Source of the DNA: Desulfatiglans sp.
Lineage (GTDB): Bacteria > Desulfobacterota > DSM-4660 > Desulfatiglandales > HGW-15
Direction: 5' to 3'
DNA: 64,000 bases
Assembly: GCA_012513605.1 (NCBI GenBank)
Contig: JAAZBV010000088.1
Location: forward strand, 1-64,000
The notes beneath the pieces are model-generated. The model saw nothing but the letters and a program-made list of their open reading frames with translations. It had not been told where the DNA came from and ran no database searches. The position numbers and the translations under genes are program-made. This document shows, one piece after another, positions 16,162 to 24,783 of this stretch. Every line of letters starts with the position of its first letter. The stretch's first letter is position 1.

Positions 16162-19100
16162 ATGATGAAGCCATTTTTACACAGGTTTATATTGGGTGTT
16201 ATGCTGGTCTGGTGCTTTACAGCCCAGGGCATTGAAATGAATAAAGCTGTCGTGGATCCGCCTTCACAGGCTGAAGCAGTAATCTGGGGCCGTGGTCTAA
16301 CAGAGATGACAAGCGCATACGCCCCTGATGATGCGGTATCAAGTGGCCTAATTGCCGGCGAGGCAGGGGATTTCCGTGCTGAAATATCACTGAATATTGG
16401 CGGCACATACAGCGCCACAACAGGAGTAGTGTTTGGTTTTTCTAATGAGAAAGAATTATGGCTTGCTGGTTTTAACCCTCGTGAAGCCCGTTTTGAAATA
16501 ATCTGCCAGACAGAAGAAGATACAGAAATCCTGGCCTCATCAGCGTCTGAGGTGAAAACTGGGGCCATGCTGATCTTTGAGGTTATTGTGGCTGGAAAAA
16601 GGGTAACCATTGTTAAAAACAGGAAAGAACAGCTATCCTTTGAAAACAGCGCCCCCATATCAGGTCAGGTGGGGATCGGTTCGGTTTGCATCACAGATTT
16701 CGAAGTGATCTTTGAGTCAGTTCGTTTTTTAAAACCTGATAACTCGCCCCTGTTTTTTCTTGATCCCCTGAAAACTGCCTGGAAACCCTTCCGGGCCGCC
16801 ACTCTGACAGAGGGTAAAGGAGAATGGAGGTCTGTTCGAGTTTTGGTAACAGACCCGCAGAGCCCTCAAAAAGGTTTCTGTACCGCCCTTCTACTTGACG
16901 CTATTCCAACAGGAGAGCGTTACCGTTATGAGACCCTTATCCTTACGAGTACTAAATTCAGTGGTCTGGGCATGACCGGCATTGTGTTCGGATTTCGCGA
17001 CTCAACCCATTACAATCTGCTCGGGTATAAACCTGAACATGGTCGCATCGAGATATGGCACCGCTCGAAATCCGGTTTAGAGCCTGTGTCATCAGCAGTT
17101 TTTGATACTGAAGAGACATGGCTAACAGTTTCTGTTGAGGGCTCTTCTGATCGGGTGCGCGTTTTCGCTGATGGACATCTGCTGATGGACCTGCGGGATG
17201 AGCGCTTCAAGGGCGAATATTCGGGAATTATGAGTTATGGTAATAGCTGGAAGTGCGCTGTATGGCGAGATGATGCCCTTTCAACAGGTGGCGATCCCCT
17301 GCCACCCAAAGCCCCGGATGATCTTCTGGCTTATGAATTCGGTACCCGCGCATTGCTGCTCGAACCGGCAGACCTTGAAAAGTGGGAGGCCCTTATTGAT
17401 CACTCCATCTTAAACCAGGAGCCTGGCGCATCTTTTTCACTGGCTGAGGCCGGCGGTCCTGTCAGCATAGTATTTGCCTTTGCCTACCAGCGCCTGACAA
17501 GGATAGAACAGCTTGAGATATACCTGGATGGCCCTGAAGAGGTCGGGACTATACGTTTTCTGTCATCAATAGAAACTCCGCTTACCGGGTTCAGTGAACT
17601 CGCAGTAATGAACCCTGGCAAGGGTGATAAGGAGATTCTAAACATTGACCCGGTAAAGGCCAAGTACCTTCGCATTGAAATCCCCCAGGCAGGTCAAAAA
17701 GAGGGGCAGATAGCAGAGATTTTTGTACGGGGTTCACTTCTGGAAAAGGCGGTTCAAGGGCAAACTGCGGAAACATCTCTTGCTTTAAACAAAGTATCGC
17801 CTGATCGTGAAGAACGTGAGATCAATGATACCCCTGAAAAGGCCATGCGTCTTCCTCCTGATATATGGATCGGAGGCAAGACCGGATTCGGCGATGTTGA
17901 CTATTACAGCCTCACACTACCTGCTCAGGGCGGAAGTGTTAAACTTTTTGGCCGAAATACAGGGGCAATACCTGCCAGTTATGTACTCCTCGGTGCAGAT
18001 GGCCAGGAGGCCAGGCCTGTGAGCATGGAGCAAACAAAAAAAGAGTGGACTGCTTCCTATAACCTTGGCGGAGGGGTATGGATGTTTCGAGTCACTGGAG
18101 ACCCTATTTCACTGACAGTCCTCTTTGATGACAGCGGCAGTATGGGTGATGCAAGGGATGCGCTTCCCAAGTTGTTAATGAAGATTGCTGATAGAGTGGG
18201 GCCTGGACTTAGAATCAAACTGATGAAATATGCCTCAACACCAGTGGAGATATTTGATTTTGTAGAGAATCCGGAGATATTAAGAGAGGCAGCAGAAAGA
18301 GAGGTCAGCGCTGAAGGGGGAACTGAAACCCTTATCGGACTTACAGGAGGATTGGAGAGTCTTAAAAATGTCACCGGTAACAGGGCGCTTCTGGTAGCCC
18401 TGGATGGTATTGATGGTTTTTCTGATGAAAATGGCTATATGGATATTATCAAAGCAGCTGTGACATCAAGAATCTCCATGTATATTATCAGCATCACTGA
18501 GGAGGAAGACTGGGATAACGAAAAACGGGTACTTGATTTAAGTGACCGCAACCTGCTGAGCGAACTGGCATGGATAACAAATGGCCGCCTCTTTATTAAC
18601 CCCGACCTTAATACCTTTGAGAAGTGTATCACAGAGGTGCTTTCTGCCCTTTCCGGTGCAGTCCCCTACCAGGTTATAGCCGAATATAATGAGGCAGAAT
18701 TGCCGCCTGAACCAGAGGGGCCGGGAAGCCTTGAGGTTAGACTTTCGCCGGGTATTGATAAGGAACAGGTACGTACCATCGAAATAATTCTTGATGCCTC
18801 CAATTCCATGTGGGGACAGATCAATGGAAAGGCAAAGATCGAAATCGCCCGCCAGGTGCTCAGCTCATTGATTGAAACCATACCCGACGGATTTTATATA
18901 GGATTGCGTATCTATGGCCACCGCTGGCCCATAAATGATGCAAGGGCATGCAGTGATTCGGAACTGGTAATTCCAATCGGTGCGCCTGACCGGGCCGCTT
19001 TACTGAATACAGTAAAGGGTATTTCTCCCAGGGGACGCACCCCGCTGTTCTATTCACTCCTTCAGACTCCACAGGACTTTAAGGGGATTCCATCAGGAAC

Positions 19101-19539
19101 AGTGATCCTTATAAGTGACGGTATTGAGAGTTGTGACGGAAGGATAGATGATGTTGTAAAGACACTGCACGCTTCAGGTATTGATCTTAACGTTCATATT
19201 ATTGGTTTTGATGTAAAGGAACGTAATGCCAGGGAACAGCTTGAAACCGCGGCCAATGCACTGGGCGGAAGGTATTTTGATGCAGGAGATTCCAAAGCCC
19301 TTGCGGCTGCCCTTGAACGTACCCTCAAGATTGAATACCAGGTGATTGCAGCAGACAGTTCTGTGGCAGCACGTGGTGTAGCCGGTGGTGACCCTGTAAC
19401 TCTTGAGGCCGGGGACTATCGGATAAGGGTTCTTCTTGAACCCCTGTTTGCAGAGAGTGCTATAAAAATTGAACCAGGGAAGTCGATAGTGGTAAAGGTC
19501 TTAAGAGACAATAAGGAATGGAATATCCAGGCAGAGTAA
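16162..19539 (+). CDS. Large exported protein with two von Willebrand A domains
   Basis: This protein of about 1125 residues has an N-terminal signal peptide (FLHRFILGVMLVWCFTAQG). Two concanavalin/LamG-like beta-sandwich regions follow (about 45-180 and 190-360), then a discoidin-like stretch (about 380-530), a PPC-like domain (INDTPEKAMRLPPDIWIGGK, about 550-640), and two vWA domains. The first (about 645-830) has the MIDAS motif DDSGS with GGTET; the second (about 860-1060) has DASNS with GRTPL and SDGIES. Both metal sites look intact. It could start at GTG 16147, overlapping the previous stop, but ATG 16162 follows GAAAGG. Likely a periplasmic or surface adhesion or assembly protein; partner unknown. 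Confidence 0.75.
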   Translation: MMKPFLHRFILGVMLVWCFTAQGIEMNKAVVDPPSQAEAVIWGRGLTEMTSAYAPDDAVSSGLIAGEAGDFRAEISLNIGGTYSATTGVVFGFSNEKELWLAGFNPREARFEIICQTEEDTEILASSASEVKTGAMLIFEVIVAGKRVTIVKNRKEQLSFENSAPISGQVGIGSVCITDFEVIFESVRFLKPDNSPLFFLDPLKTAWKPFRAATLTEGKGEWRSVRVLVTDPQSPQKGFCTALLLDAIPTGERYRYETLILTSTKFSGLGMTGIVFGFRDSTHYNLLGYKPEHGRIEIWHRSKSGLEPVSSAVFDTEETWLTVSVEGSSDRVRVFADGHLLMDLRDERFKGEYSGIMSYGNSWKCAVWRDDALSTGGDPLPPKAPDDLLAYEFGTRALLLEPADLEKWEALIDHSILNQEPGASFSLAEAGGPVSIVFAFAYQRLTRIEQLEIYLDGPEEVGTIRFLSSIETPLTGFSELAVMNPGKGDKEILNIDPVKAKYLRIEIPQAGQKEGQIAEIFVRGSLLEKAVQGQTAETSLALNKVSPDREEREINDTPEKAMRLPPDIWIGGKTGFGDVDYYSLTLPAQGGSVKLFGRNTGAIPASYVLLGADGQEARPVSMEQTKKEWTASYNLGGGVWMFRVTGDPISLTVLFDDSGSMGDARDALPKLLMKIADRVGPGLRIKLMKYASTPVEIFDFVENPEILREAAEREVSAEGGTETLIGLTGGLESLKNVTGNRALLVALDGIDGFSDENGYMDIIKAAVTSRISMYIISITEEEDWDNEKRVLDLSDRNLLSELAWITNGRLFINPDLNTFEKCITEVLSALSGAVPYQVIAEYNEAELPPEPEGPGSLEVRLSPGIDKEQVRTIEIILDASNSMWGQINGKAKIEIARQVLSSLIETIPDGFYIGLRIYGHRWPINDARACSDSELVIPIGAPDRAALLNTVKGISPRGRTPLFYSLLQTPQDFKGIPSGTVILISDGIESCDGRIDDVVKTLHASGIDLNVHIIGFDVKERNAREQLETAANALGGRYFDAGDSKALAAALERTLKIEYQVIAADSSVAARGVAGGDPVTLEAGDYRIRVLLEPLFAESAIKIEPGKSIVVKVLRDNKEWNIQAE

Positions 19540-19572
19540 TAAATAAGACTCACGCCCTTAATTTATATATTG

Positions 19573-19905
19573 TTAGTCACCCAGTATAAGTGCAATATCC
19601 CTGAGTTCGCTTTTTATTTCCTGAAGCAGGCCGGAAGGGGCTGTCTTTACCTCATCTTTTGAAGTAGATATTTTAAGGCGTTTTCTTGCGCCCTCTATAG
19701 TGAGTTTTTCATCATATAAAAGGCGTTTAATCTCTTTTATAAGCTCAAGGTCTTTTTTCTGGTAGGTTCTCTGTTTTGAATCTGCCCTTGATGGCCTTAT
19801 CTGGTGGAACTCCATCTCCCAGTACCTGAGCACATAGGGCTCAACCCCGATAATGCGGCTAACCTCACCGATACGGTAATAGCGCTTATCTTCAGGACTT
19901 TTCAT
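19573..19905 (-). CDS. MerR-family transcriptional regulator
   Basis: This 110-residue protein has a MerR-type winged helix at its N-terminus: YYRIGEVSRIIGVEPYVLRY is the helix-turn-helix with WEMEFHQIRPSR as the wing and YQKKDLELIKEIKRLLYDE as the second helix pair. The C-terminal coiled coil is short and lacks metal-binding cysteines, so no effector can be inferred. It begins eight bases after the stop of pheT and is the last gene of the translation operon, an arrangement I associate with several Desulfobacterota. It is convergent with the vWA gene. Confidence 0.88.
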   Translation of the reverse strand: MKSPEDKRYYRIGEVSRIIGVEPYVLRYWEMEFHQIRPSRADSKQRTYQKKDLELIKEIKRLLYDEKLTIEGARKRLKISTSKDEVKTAPSGLLQEIKSELRDIALILGD

Positions 19906-19912
19906 TAAATAA

Positions 19913-22327
19913 TTAACCCTCGCTTAGAGTTCCACCTGTTTCTGCCTTGATACTGTCCAGTACCTGCCCGATAATCCGGTTAACCTGTTCACCATCAAGC
20001 GTGCCTTCAACTGATCTGAAACTGATCCTGTAACTTATGGCCTTTTTTTCAGGGCCGAATTTCTCACCCTCAAAAACAGATACCACATCAACAGTCTCTA
20101 CCAGTTTACCACCGGTTTTAAGGATTATATCCTGAATGGATTTACTTTCAACATTTTTATTAACAATTATTGATATATCCCTGAAAACAGCAGGATATTT
20201 TCCAACAGACCTGAACTCAAACCGCTCAGATTTTACTTTAAGTATCTTTTCAATATCAAGCTCAAAAACAAAAAGGGCACCTGTCTTGATCTCATAACCA
20301 TCAAGCACTTCTTTGGCTATTTTACCCATTGTTCCAAGGATGGTTTCACCGCAGCAGATATTGCATGAGATATTTTTATCATATGACTCACCTGAAATCC
20401 TGCGTTCAAATGTAAAATTACTTAAACCAATGGATTCAAGAAGCACCTCAACAGCGCCTTTGATATCATAAAAATCTACCGGCCTTGTTTCATTATGCCA
20501 TTTTTTAGAGGTGTAGTTCCCTGTAATAACACCGGCAACCATTACCCTTTCATTGGGCAGTTCGTTTGAATCTTCCCTGAAAAAGACCTCTCCCCATTCA
20601 AAAAGCTTAAGGTTCTGTTCACCATGTGAGATATTCTCTTTCACTATAGATAAGAGCCCAGGTAAAAGCGATGTCCTCATGACCGATTGTTCGGTTGTTA
20701 ATGGGTTAATCAGTTTTACAAACTGCCTTAATGGGCAATTTTCCCCTGCCTGAAGCAGGTTGGCTGATTCTGGTGATATAAAGCTAAAGGTTATTATCTC
20801 ACTGAAACCAGCCCCAGCGAGTATATCACATGCCCTGTCATGTAAAACAAGCGAGGGCATATCCGCTTTGTCAGATGGCCTTATGGCCGGGAATGTTTCA
20901 GGGATACAATCATATCCATGCATCCTGGCAATCTCTTCAACCAGATCAATCTCCCTTGCTATATCCACCCTGTATGTGGGTGGAATAACCTTGAGCGTAT
21001 TTAAATCTTTTTCAGTAACATCCATTGAAAGGGCCTTAAGCCATGATGTCATTTCGCTTTTCGGTATCTCTGCGCCCAGAAAATTATTTGTTTTATCCAC
21101 CCTGAGGTCAATAACGGGCGGCTCAATTTTTTTTGGGTAGAGATCTATCAATCCCCTGTTTATCTTGCCGCCAGCAAGTTCAAGGGAAAGCGAAAGAGCC
21201 CGCTTGAGGGCATATGTTACACCCTCAATATCAATGCCCCTTTCAAACCTGTATGATGCCTCGCTTGATATGCCAACCGATTTTGCGCCCCTTCTAATGG
21301 TCACAGGATTAAAATATGCGCTTTCGATAAGGATATTGGATGAGTTGTCAGTAATCTCACTATTGAGGCCTCCCATTATCCCAGCAATACCAACAGGTTT
21401 TTTACCATCACATATCATCAGGTGTTCACTGTTAAGTGTGCGCTCCTGACCATCCAGGGTGAAGAATTTATCACCCTGCTCTGCCCTTGCAACTACTATC
21501 CTGTGCTCTTCGAGCTGATTATAATCAAAGGTATGCAGTGGCTGACCTGTTTCAAGAAGCACATAGTTTGATATATCAACGATATTGTTTATGCTCCTTA
21601 CACCTGAGACAAAAAGCCTGTAGCGCATCCAGAATGGAGAGGGCAAGATTGATACATCCTGTATCATGCCTGCCGCATACCTTGGGCAGCCTTCCGGATC
21701 AACCACATCAACCCTTGCAACCTCACTGATAGGCACACCCTCTTCCCTGTATTGGACATCAGGCAGTTTTAGTTTCTGCCCGGTAAGGGCTGCTACCTCG
21801 CGCGCTATGCCTATTACAGAGGCGCAGTCAGGCCTGTTGGGTGTAATATTGATTTCATAAAACCAGTCGAGAGGATTAATGGCATCAGAAAGTGTCCGCC
21901 CAACCTCAAGTTCAGAAGGTAGAATCATCAGACCGGCGTGGTTATCAGTAAGGCCAAGCTCATCTTCAGCCATGAGCATACCGCCTGAGAACTCTCCCCT
22001 TAACTTGCTTTCTTTTATTTGAATACCGCCCCTGAGCTCTGTGCCTGGAAGTGCCATAGGCACAAGATCCCCGGCTTTCATATTTGTTGCGCCGCATACA
22101 ACCTGCACTGTTGAAAAGCCGGTATCCACATCACACAGGGATAATCTGTCTGCTTTAGGGTGTTTTCTAACTGAAAGGACCTTTGCAACAATGATCTTAT
22201 CGTGTATATCACCTATCTTTTCAAGGGCTTCTACCTCAAGGCCCGCCATTGTTAATATATGTGCCAGTTCCTGAGGTGTAATATTGATATCTACATATTC
22301 TTTAAGCCAGTTTAAACTTAGTTTCAT
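19913..22327 (-). CDS. pheT: Phenylalanyl-tRNA synthetase beta subunit
   Basis: The 804-residue beta chain of the alpha2-beta2 enzyme charges tRNA-Phe together with PheS. The N-terminal tRNA-binding/OB domain (about 40-150, with VCGATNMKAGDLVPMALPG), the B3/B4 editing domain (about 210-400, with NRPDCASVIGIAREVAALTG ahead of it), the B5 and catalytic-like domains, and the C-terminal anticodon-binding FDX-ACB domain (VGKYPAVFRDISIIVNKNV, about 710-800) are all visible. Length is normal. It follows pheS by 25 bases and precedes the merR gene by 7. The annotated ATG is the only sensible start, giving the conserved MKLSLNWLKEYVDI. Confidence 0.97.
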   Translation of the reverse strand: MKLSLNWLKEYVDINITPQELAHILTMAGLEVEALEKIGDIHDKIIVAKVLSVRKHPKADRLSLCDVDTGFSTVQVVCGATNMKAGDLVPMALPGTELRGGIQIKESKLRGEFSGGMLMAEDELGLTDNHAGLMILPSELEVGRTLSDAINPLDWFYEINITPNRPDCASVIGIAREVAALTGQKLKLPDVQYREEGVPISEVARVDVVDPEGCPRYAAGMIQDVSILPSPFWMRYRLFVSGVRSINNIVDISNYVLLETGQPLHTFDYNQLEEHRIVVARAEQGDKFFTLDGQERTLNSEHLMICDGKKPVGIAGIMGGLNSEITDNSSNILIESAYFNPVTIRRGAKSVGISSEASYRFERGIDIEGVTYALKRALSLSLELAGGKINRGLIDLYPKKIEPPVIDLRVDKTNNFLGAEIPKSEMTSWLKALSMDVTEKDLNTLKVIPPTYRVDIAREIDLVEEIARMHGYDCIPETFPAIRPSDKADMPSLVLHDRACDILAGAGFSEIITFSFISPESANLLQAGENCPLRQFVKLINPLTTEQSVMRTSLLPGLLSIVKENISHGEQNLKLFEWGEVFFREDSNELPNERVMVAGVITGNYTSKKWHNETRPVDFYDIKGAVEVLLESIGLSNFTFERRISGESYDKNISCNICCGETILGTMGKIAKEVLDGYEIKTGALFVFELDIEKILKVKSERFEFRSVGKYPAVFRDISIIVNKNVESKSIQDIILKTGGKLVETVDVVSVFEGEKFGPEKKAISYRISFRSVEGTLDGEQVNRIIGQVLDSIKAETGGTLSEG

Positions 22328-22352
22328 TTGTGAGACCCGGGTTATGGTAATT

Positions 22353-23363
22353 TTAAAATTGTTTTAGAAAACGCATATCATTTTTAAAGAGAAGCTGGAT
22401 ATCATCTATGCCATACTTGAGCATGGTGATTCGTTCAATCCCAAGCCCGAAGGCAAAGCCTGAATATATCTCAGGGTCATAATCCACAAAGCCGTAGACA
22501 GCAGGGTCAACCATGCCTGAGCCCAGAATCTCCTGCCAGCCTGAGAATGAGCATGTCCTGCAGCCCTTTCCCCTGCATATAACACACTGTATATCCACCT
22601 CCGCGCTTGGTTCTGTAAAGGGAAAAAAGCTTGGCCTGAACCTGAGATTGATATCTGACCCGAACATCTGATGCACAAAGCTGGTAAGAGTGCCTTTGAG
22701 ATCTCCGAATGTAACCCCTTTATCTACAAGAAGCCCTTCCACCTGGTGGAACATAGGTGTATGTGAGACATCAGAGTCACTCCTGTAAACCTTGCCAGGG
22801 GCGATAATGCTTACAGGGGGCTTCTGCTTTTCCATTACCCTGATCTGCATGGGTGATGTGTGTGTCCTTAAAACCACATTTTTTGACACATAGAATGTAT
22901 CCTGCATATCCCTTGCAGGATGATCCTTTGGCATGTTGAGCGCCTCAAAATTGTAGTAATCAAGCTCAACATTCGGACCTTTTACAATGGTGTAACCCAT
23001 ACGTACAAGAATACGGCATATCTCATCATTTACCTGGTTGATAGGATGAAGATGTCCCCTTAAAGGTCTTTTACCAGGAAGAGTAATATCAATCTTCTCC
23101 CCTCCCTCTTCTTTTCCTTTGAATTCAGCAATGATCTTTTCAAGAAATGCGGTGATCTCATCCTTTACATCATTGGCCAGTTTACCAAAAACAGGGCGCT
23201 CTTCCTTTGCGATGTTACCCAGATTCTTCATAAGGGAGGTGATATGCCCCTTTTTCCCCAGGTATTCTACCCTGAACTTTTCAAGGGCATCCAGATTTCT
23301 CATAGAGCCCAACTCACTGAGTGCCCGATCTCGTATTTCCAGTAGCTTTTGTTTCATGATCAT
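22353..23363 (-). CDS. pheS: Phenylalanyl-tRNA synthetase alpha subunit
   Basis: The 336-residue catalytic chain has the N-terminal coiled coil (residues 1-90) and class II synthetase motifs: motif 2 around HTSPMQIRVM and VYRSDSDVSHTPMFHQVEG, and motif 3 FAFGLGIERITMLKYGI. A four-cysteine site (CVICRGKGCRTC) in the catalytic part is typical of one PheS subfamily and may bind zinc. Two ATG codons (23363 and 23357) are possible. A hairpin (23372-23402) separates it from rplT, so pheST may be regulated separately from the ribosomal protein genes. Confidence 0.97.
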   Translation of the reverse strand: MIMKQKLLEIRDRALSELGSMRNLDALEKFRVEYLGKKGHITSLMKNLGNIAKEERPVFGKLANDVKDEITAFLEKIIAEFKGKEEGGEKIDITLPGKRPLRGHLHPINQVNDEICRILVRMGYTIVKGPNVELDYYNFEALNMPKDHPARDMQDTFYVSKNVVLRTHTSPMQIRVMEKQKPPVSIIAPGKVYRSDSDVSHTPMFHQVEGLLVDKGVTFGDLKGTLTSFVHQMFGSDINLRFRPSFFPFTEPSAEVDIQCVICRGKGCRTCSFSGWQEILGSGMVDPAVYGFVDYDPEIYSGFAFGLGIERITMLKYGIDDIQLLFKNDMRFLKQF

Positions 23364-23371
23364 AATATTTC

Positions 23372-23402
23372 TAGGCCCTGTTTGTTAAACAAACGGGCCT
23401 AA
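23372..23402 (-). promoter_or_regulatory. Hairpin between rplT and pheS
   Basis: TAGGCCC and GGGCCTA pair, with GTTTG and CAAAC extending the stem around a small loop. No U-run follows on the minus strand, so it is not a classic terminator; it may be a processing or attenuation structure upstream of pheS. Confidence 0.5.
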
Positions 23403-23434
23403 TCAGATGGATAGCAGTAAAAATTCTCTGGCAG

Positions 23435-23779
23435 TTATTTTACCATTTCAACGATTTTAGAAAAGCCTGCGGGGTCATGGATGGCCATATCGGACAACAC
23501 CTTTCTGTCCAGGTCAATCCCTGCCCTGTTCAGACCATGAATAAACTCGCTGTAAGACATACCATTTATTCTTGCAGCCGCATTGATGCGGATGATCCAC
23601 AATTTTCTGAAATCGCGTTTTTTAGTTTTGCGGTCACGGTATGCATACTGCCTTGCACGATCTACTGCCACTGTTGCAGCAGTAAATAATTTGCTGTGAC
23701 TACCCCTGAAACCTTTTGCAGCCTTAAAGACCTTGTTTCTACGGTGTCTTGCCTTAAAACCTCTTTTTACTCTTGGCAT
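23435..23779 (-). CDS. rplT: 50S ribosomal protein L20
   Basis: L20 (114 residues) binds 23S rRNA early in large-subunit assembly. The N-terminal basic extension [20 protein letters not shown] and the globular part with [20 protein letters not shown] are diagnostic, and the length matches the family. In many bacteria L20 represses the rpmI-rplT mRNA. It follows rpmI by about 70 bases in the thrS-infC-rpmI-rplT order. Confidence 0.98.
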   Translation of the reverse strand: MPRVKRGFKARHRRNKVFKAAKGFRGSHSKLFTAATVAVDRARQYAYRDRKTKKRDFRKLWIIRINAAARINGMSYSEFIHGLNRAGIDLDRKVLSDMAIHDPAGFSKIVEMVK

Positions 23780-23850
23780 TTGAAGATCCTCTTTTGCATA
23801 GTAATTAATTTCTTCAATCTGTTATTACAAAAAAACTTAGCTGTAATAAA

Positions 23851-24048
23851 CTACATAAAGGGAATAAGCTTTTTGATTCTTTTTACATCACTGGCATCAA
23901 CAAGCCCTGATTTTCTCAGGTTCCTTTTACGTTTTGTTGTCTTCTTGGTAAGAATATGGCTTGCATTTGCCTTGCTTCTTACAACCTTTCCTGTACCTGT
24001 GGTCTTGAATCTCTTTGCCGCACCACGGTGTGTCTTTAATTTAGGCAT
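23851..24048 (-). CDS. rpmI: 50S ribosomal protein L35
   Basis: L35 is a small basic ribosomal protein (65 residues). The conserved start [20 protein letters not shown] and the later [11 protein letters not shown] identify it. GGGAGGT precedes the ATG. A gap of about 210 bases separates it from infC, long enough for an independent promoter or an L20-type leader, but I could not assign either with confidence. Confidence 0.98.
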   Translation of the reverse strand: MPKLKTHRGAAKRFKTTGTGKVVRSKANASHILTKKTTKRKRNLRKSGLVDASDVKRIKKLIPFM

Positions 24049-24262
24049 TTATACCTCCCTTAAGTACCTGTCTCTATATCAGCCTTACCCGTTGAAAATA
24101 AACAGAATTATATTCTTTGTCGGGCCGACATAATAAAATATACCTCAAAAGTCAAAGGATTTTATTTAAATAAAGCCGGGTTGACTTTGATTTTATATCA
24201 GCCTAGTAAATATTATAAGTAATATCAGAGCGTTAAGGATATATCTCAGAAACTCAAAAAAA

Positions 24263-24778
24263 TTACTTTGGCACTATAACCATTGTTGCATTACGGCCCT
24301 CTTTTTTTGCTTCCTGCTCAATAGCACCCAAATCCTTTACCTCTTCAGCTATCTTGAGTAATAGTTCAATACCTGTTTCCTGATAGGCTAATTCACGCCC
24401 CCTGTACATGAGAGTCAGTTTCACCCTGTTCTTTTTTTCCAGGAATTTTTTCAGGTTCTTGATCTTTGTGTTAAGATCATGCTCATCAGTATGAGGCCTT
24501 AACTTTATCTCTTTTAACTGAAAAGCCTTTGTCTTTTTTCTGGCTTCCTGTTCCTTTTTGCTCGCCTCGTATTTGAATTTGCCATAATCCATTATCCTGC
24601 ACACAGGAGGATCAGCGTTTGGCGCCACTTCTACAAGGTCAAGGCCTTCCCTGATGGCAACATCCATTGCATCCCTAGTGGCCATTACCCCAAGCTGGGT
24701 CCCGTCACCGGAAATCAATCTAACCTGGCTGGCCCGGATCAATTCATTTACCCTTATTTCTTCAACTTTATTTGCTAT
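24263..24778 (-). CDS. infC: Translation initiation factor IF-3, predicted AUA start
   Basis: IF-3 binds the 30S subunit and rejects incorrect start codons. The N-domain (VNELIRASQVRLISGDGTQL), the linker and the C-domain (ending NATMVIVPK) are present. The first canonical start in frame is TTG at 24742, but it would cut off VNEL, which aligns with the conserved IF-3 start (INGEIRA in E. coli). Upstream in frame there is no ATG, GTG or TTG; instead GGAGG (24791-24787) is followed after eight bases by ATA at 24778-24776. That gives a product of about 171 residues. The start site and its Shine-Dalgarno lie in or next to the thrS stop. Rare starts (AUU in E. coli) let IF-3 repress its own synthesis. 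Confidence 0.9.
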   Translation of the reverse strand: MANKVEEIRVNELIRASQVRLISGDGTQLGVMATRDAMDVAIREGLDLVEVAPNADPPVCRIMDYGKFKYEASKKEQEARKKTKAFQLKEIKLRPHTDEHDLNTKIKNLKKFLEKKNRVKLTLMYRGRELAYQETGIELLLKIAEEVKDLGAIEQEAKKEGRNATMVIVPK

Positions 24779-24783
24779 AGCTG

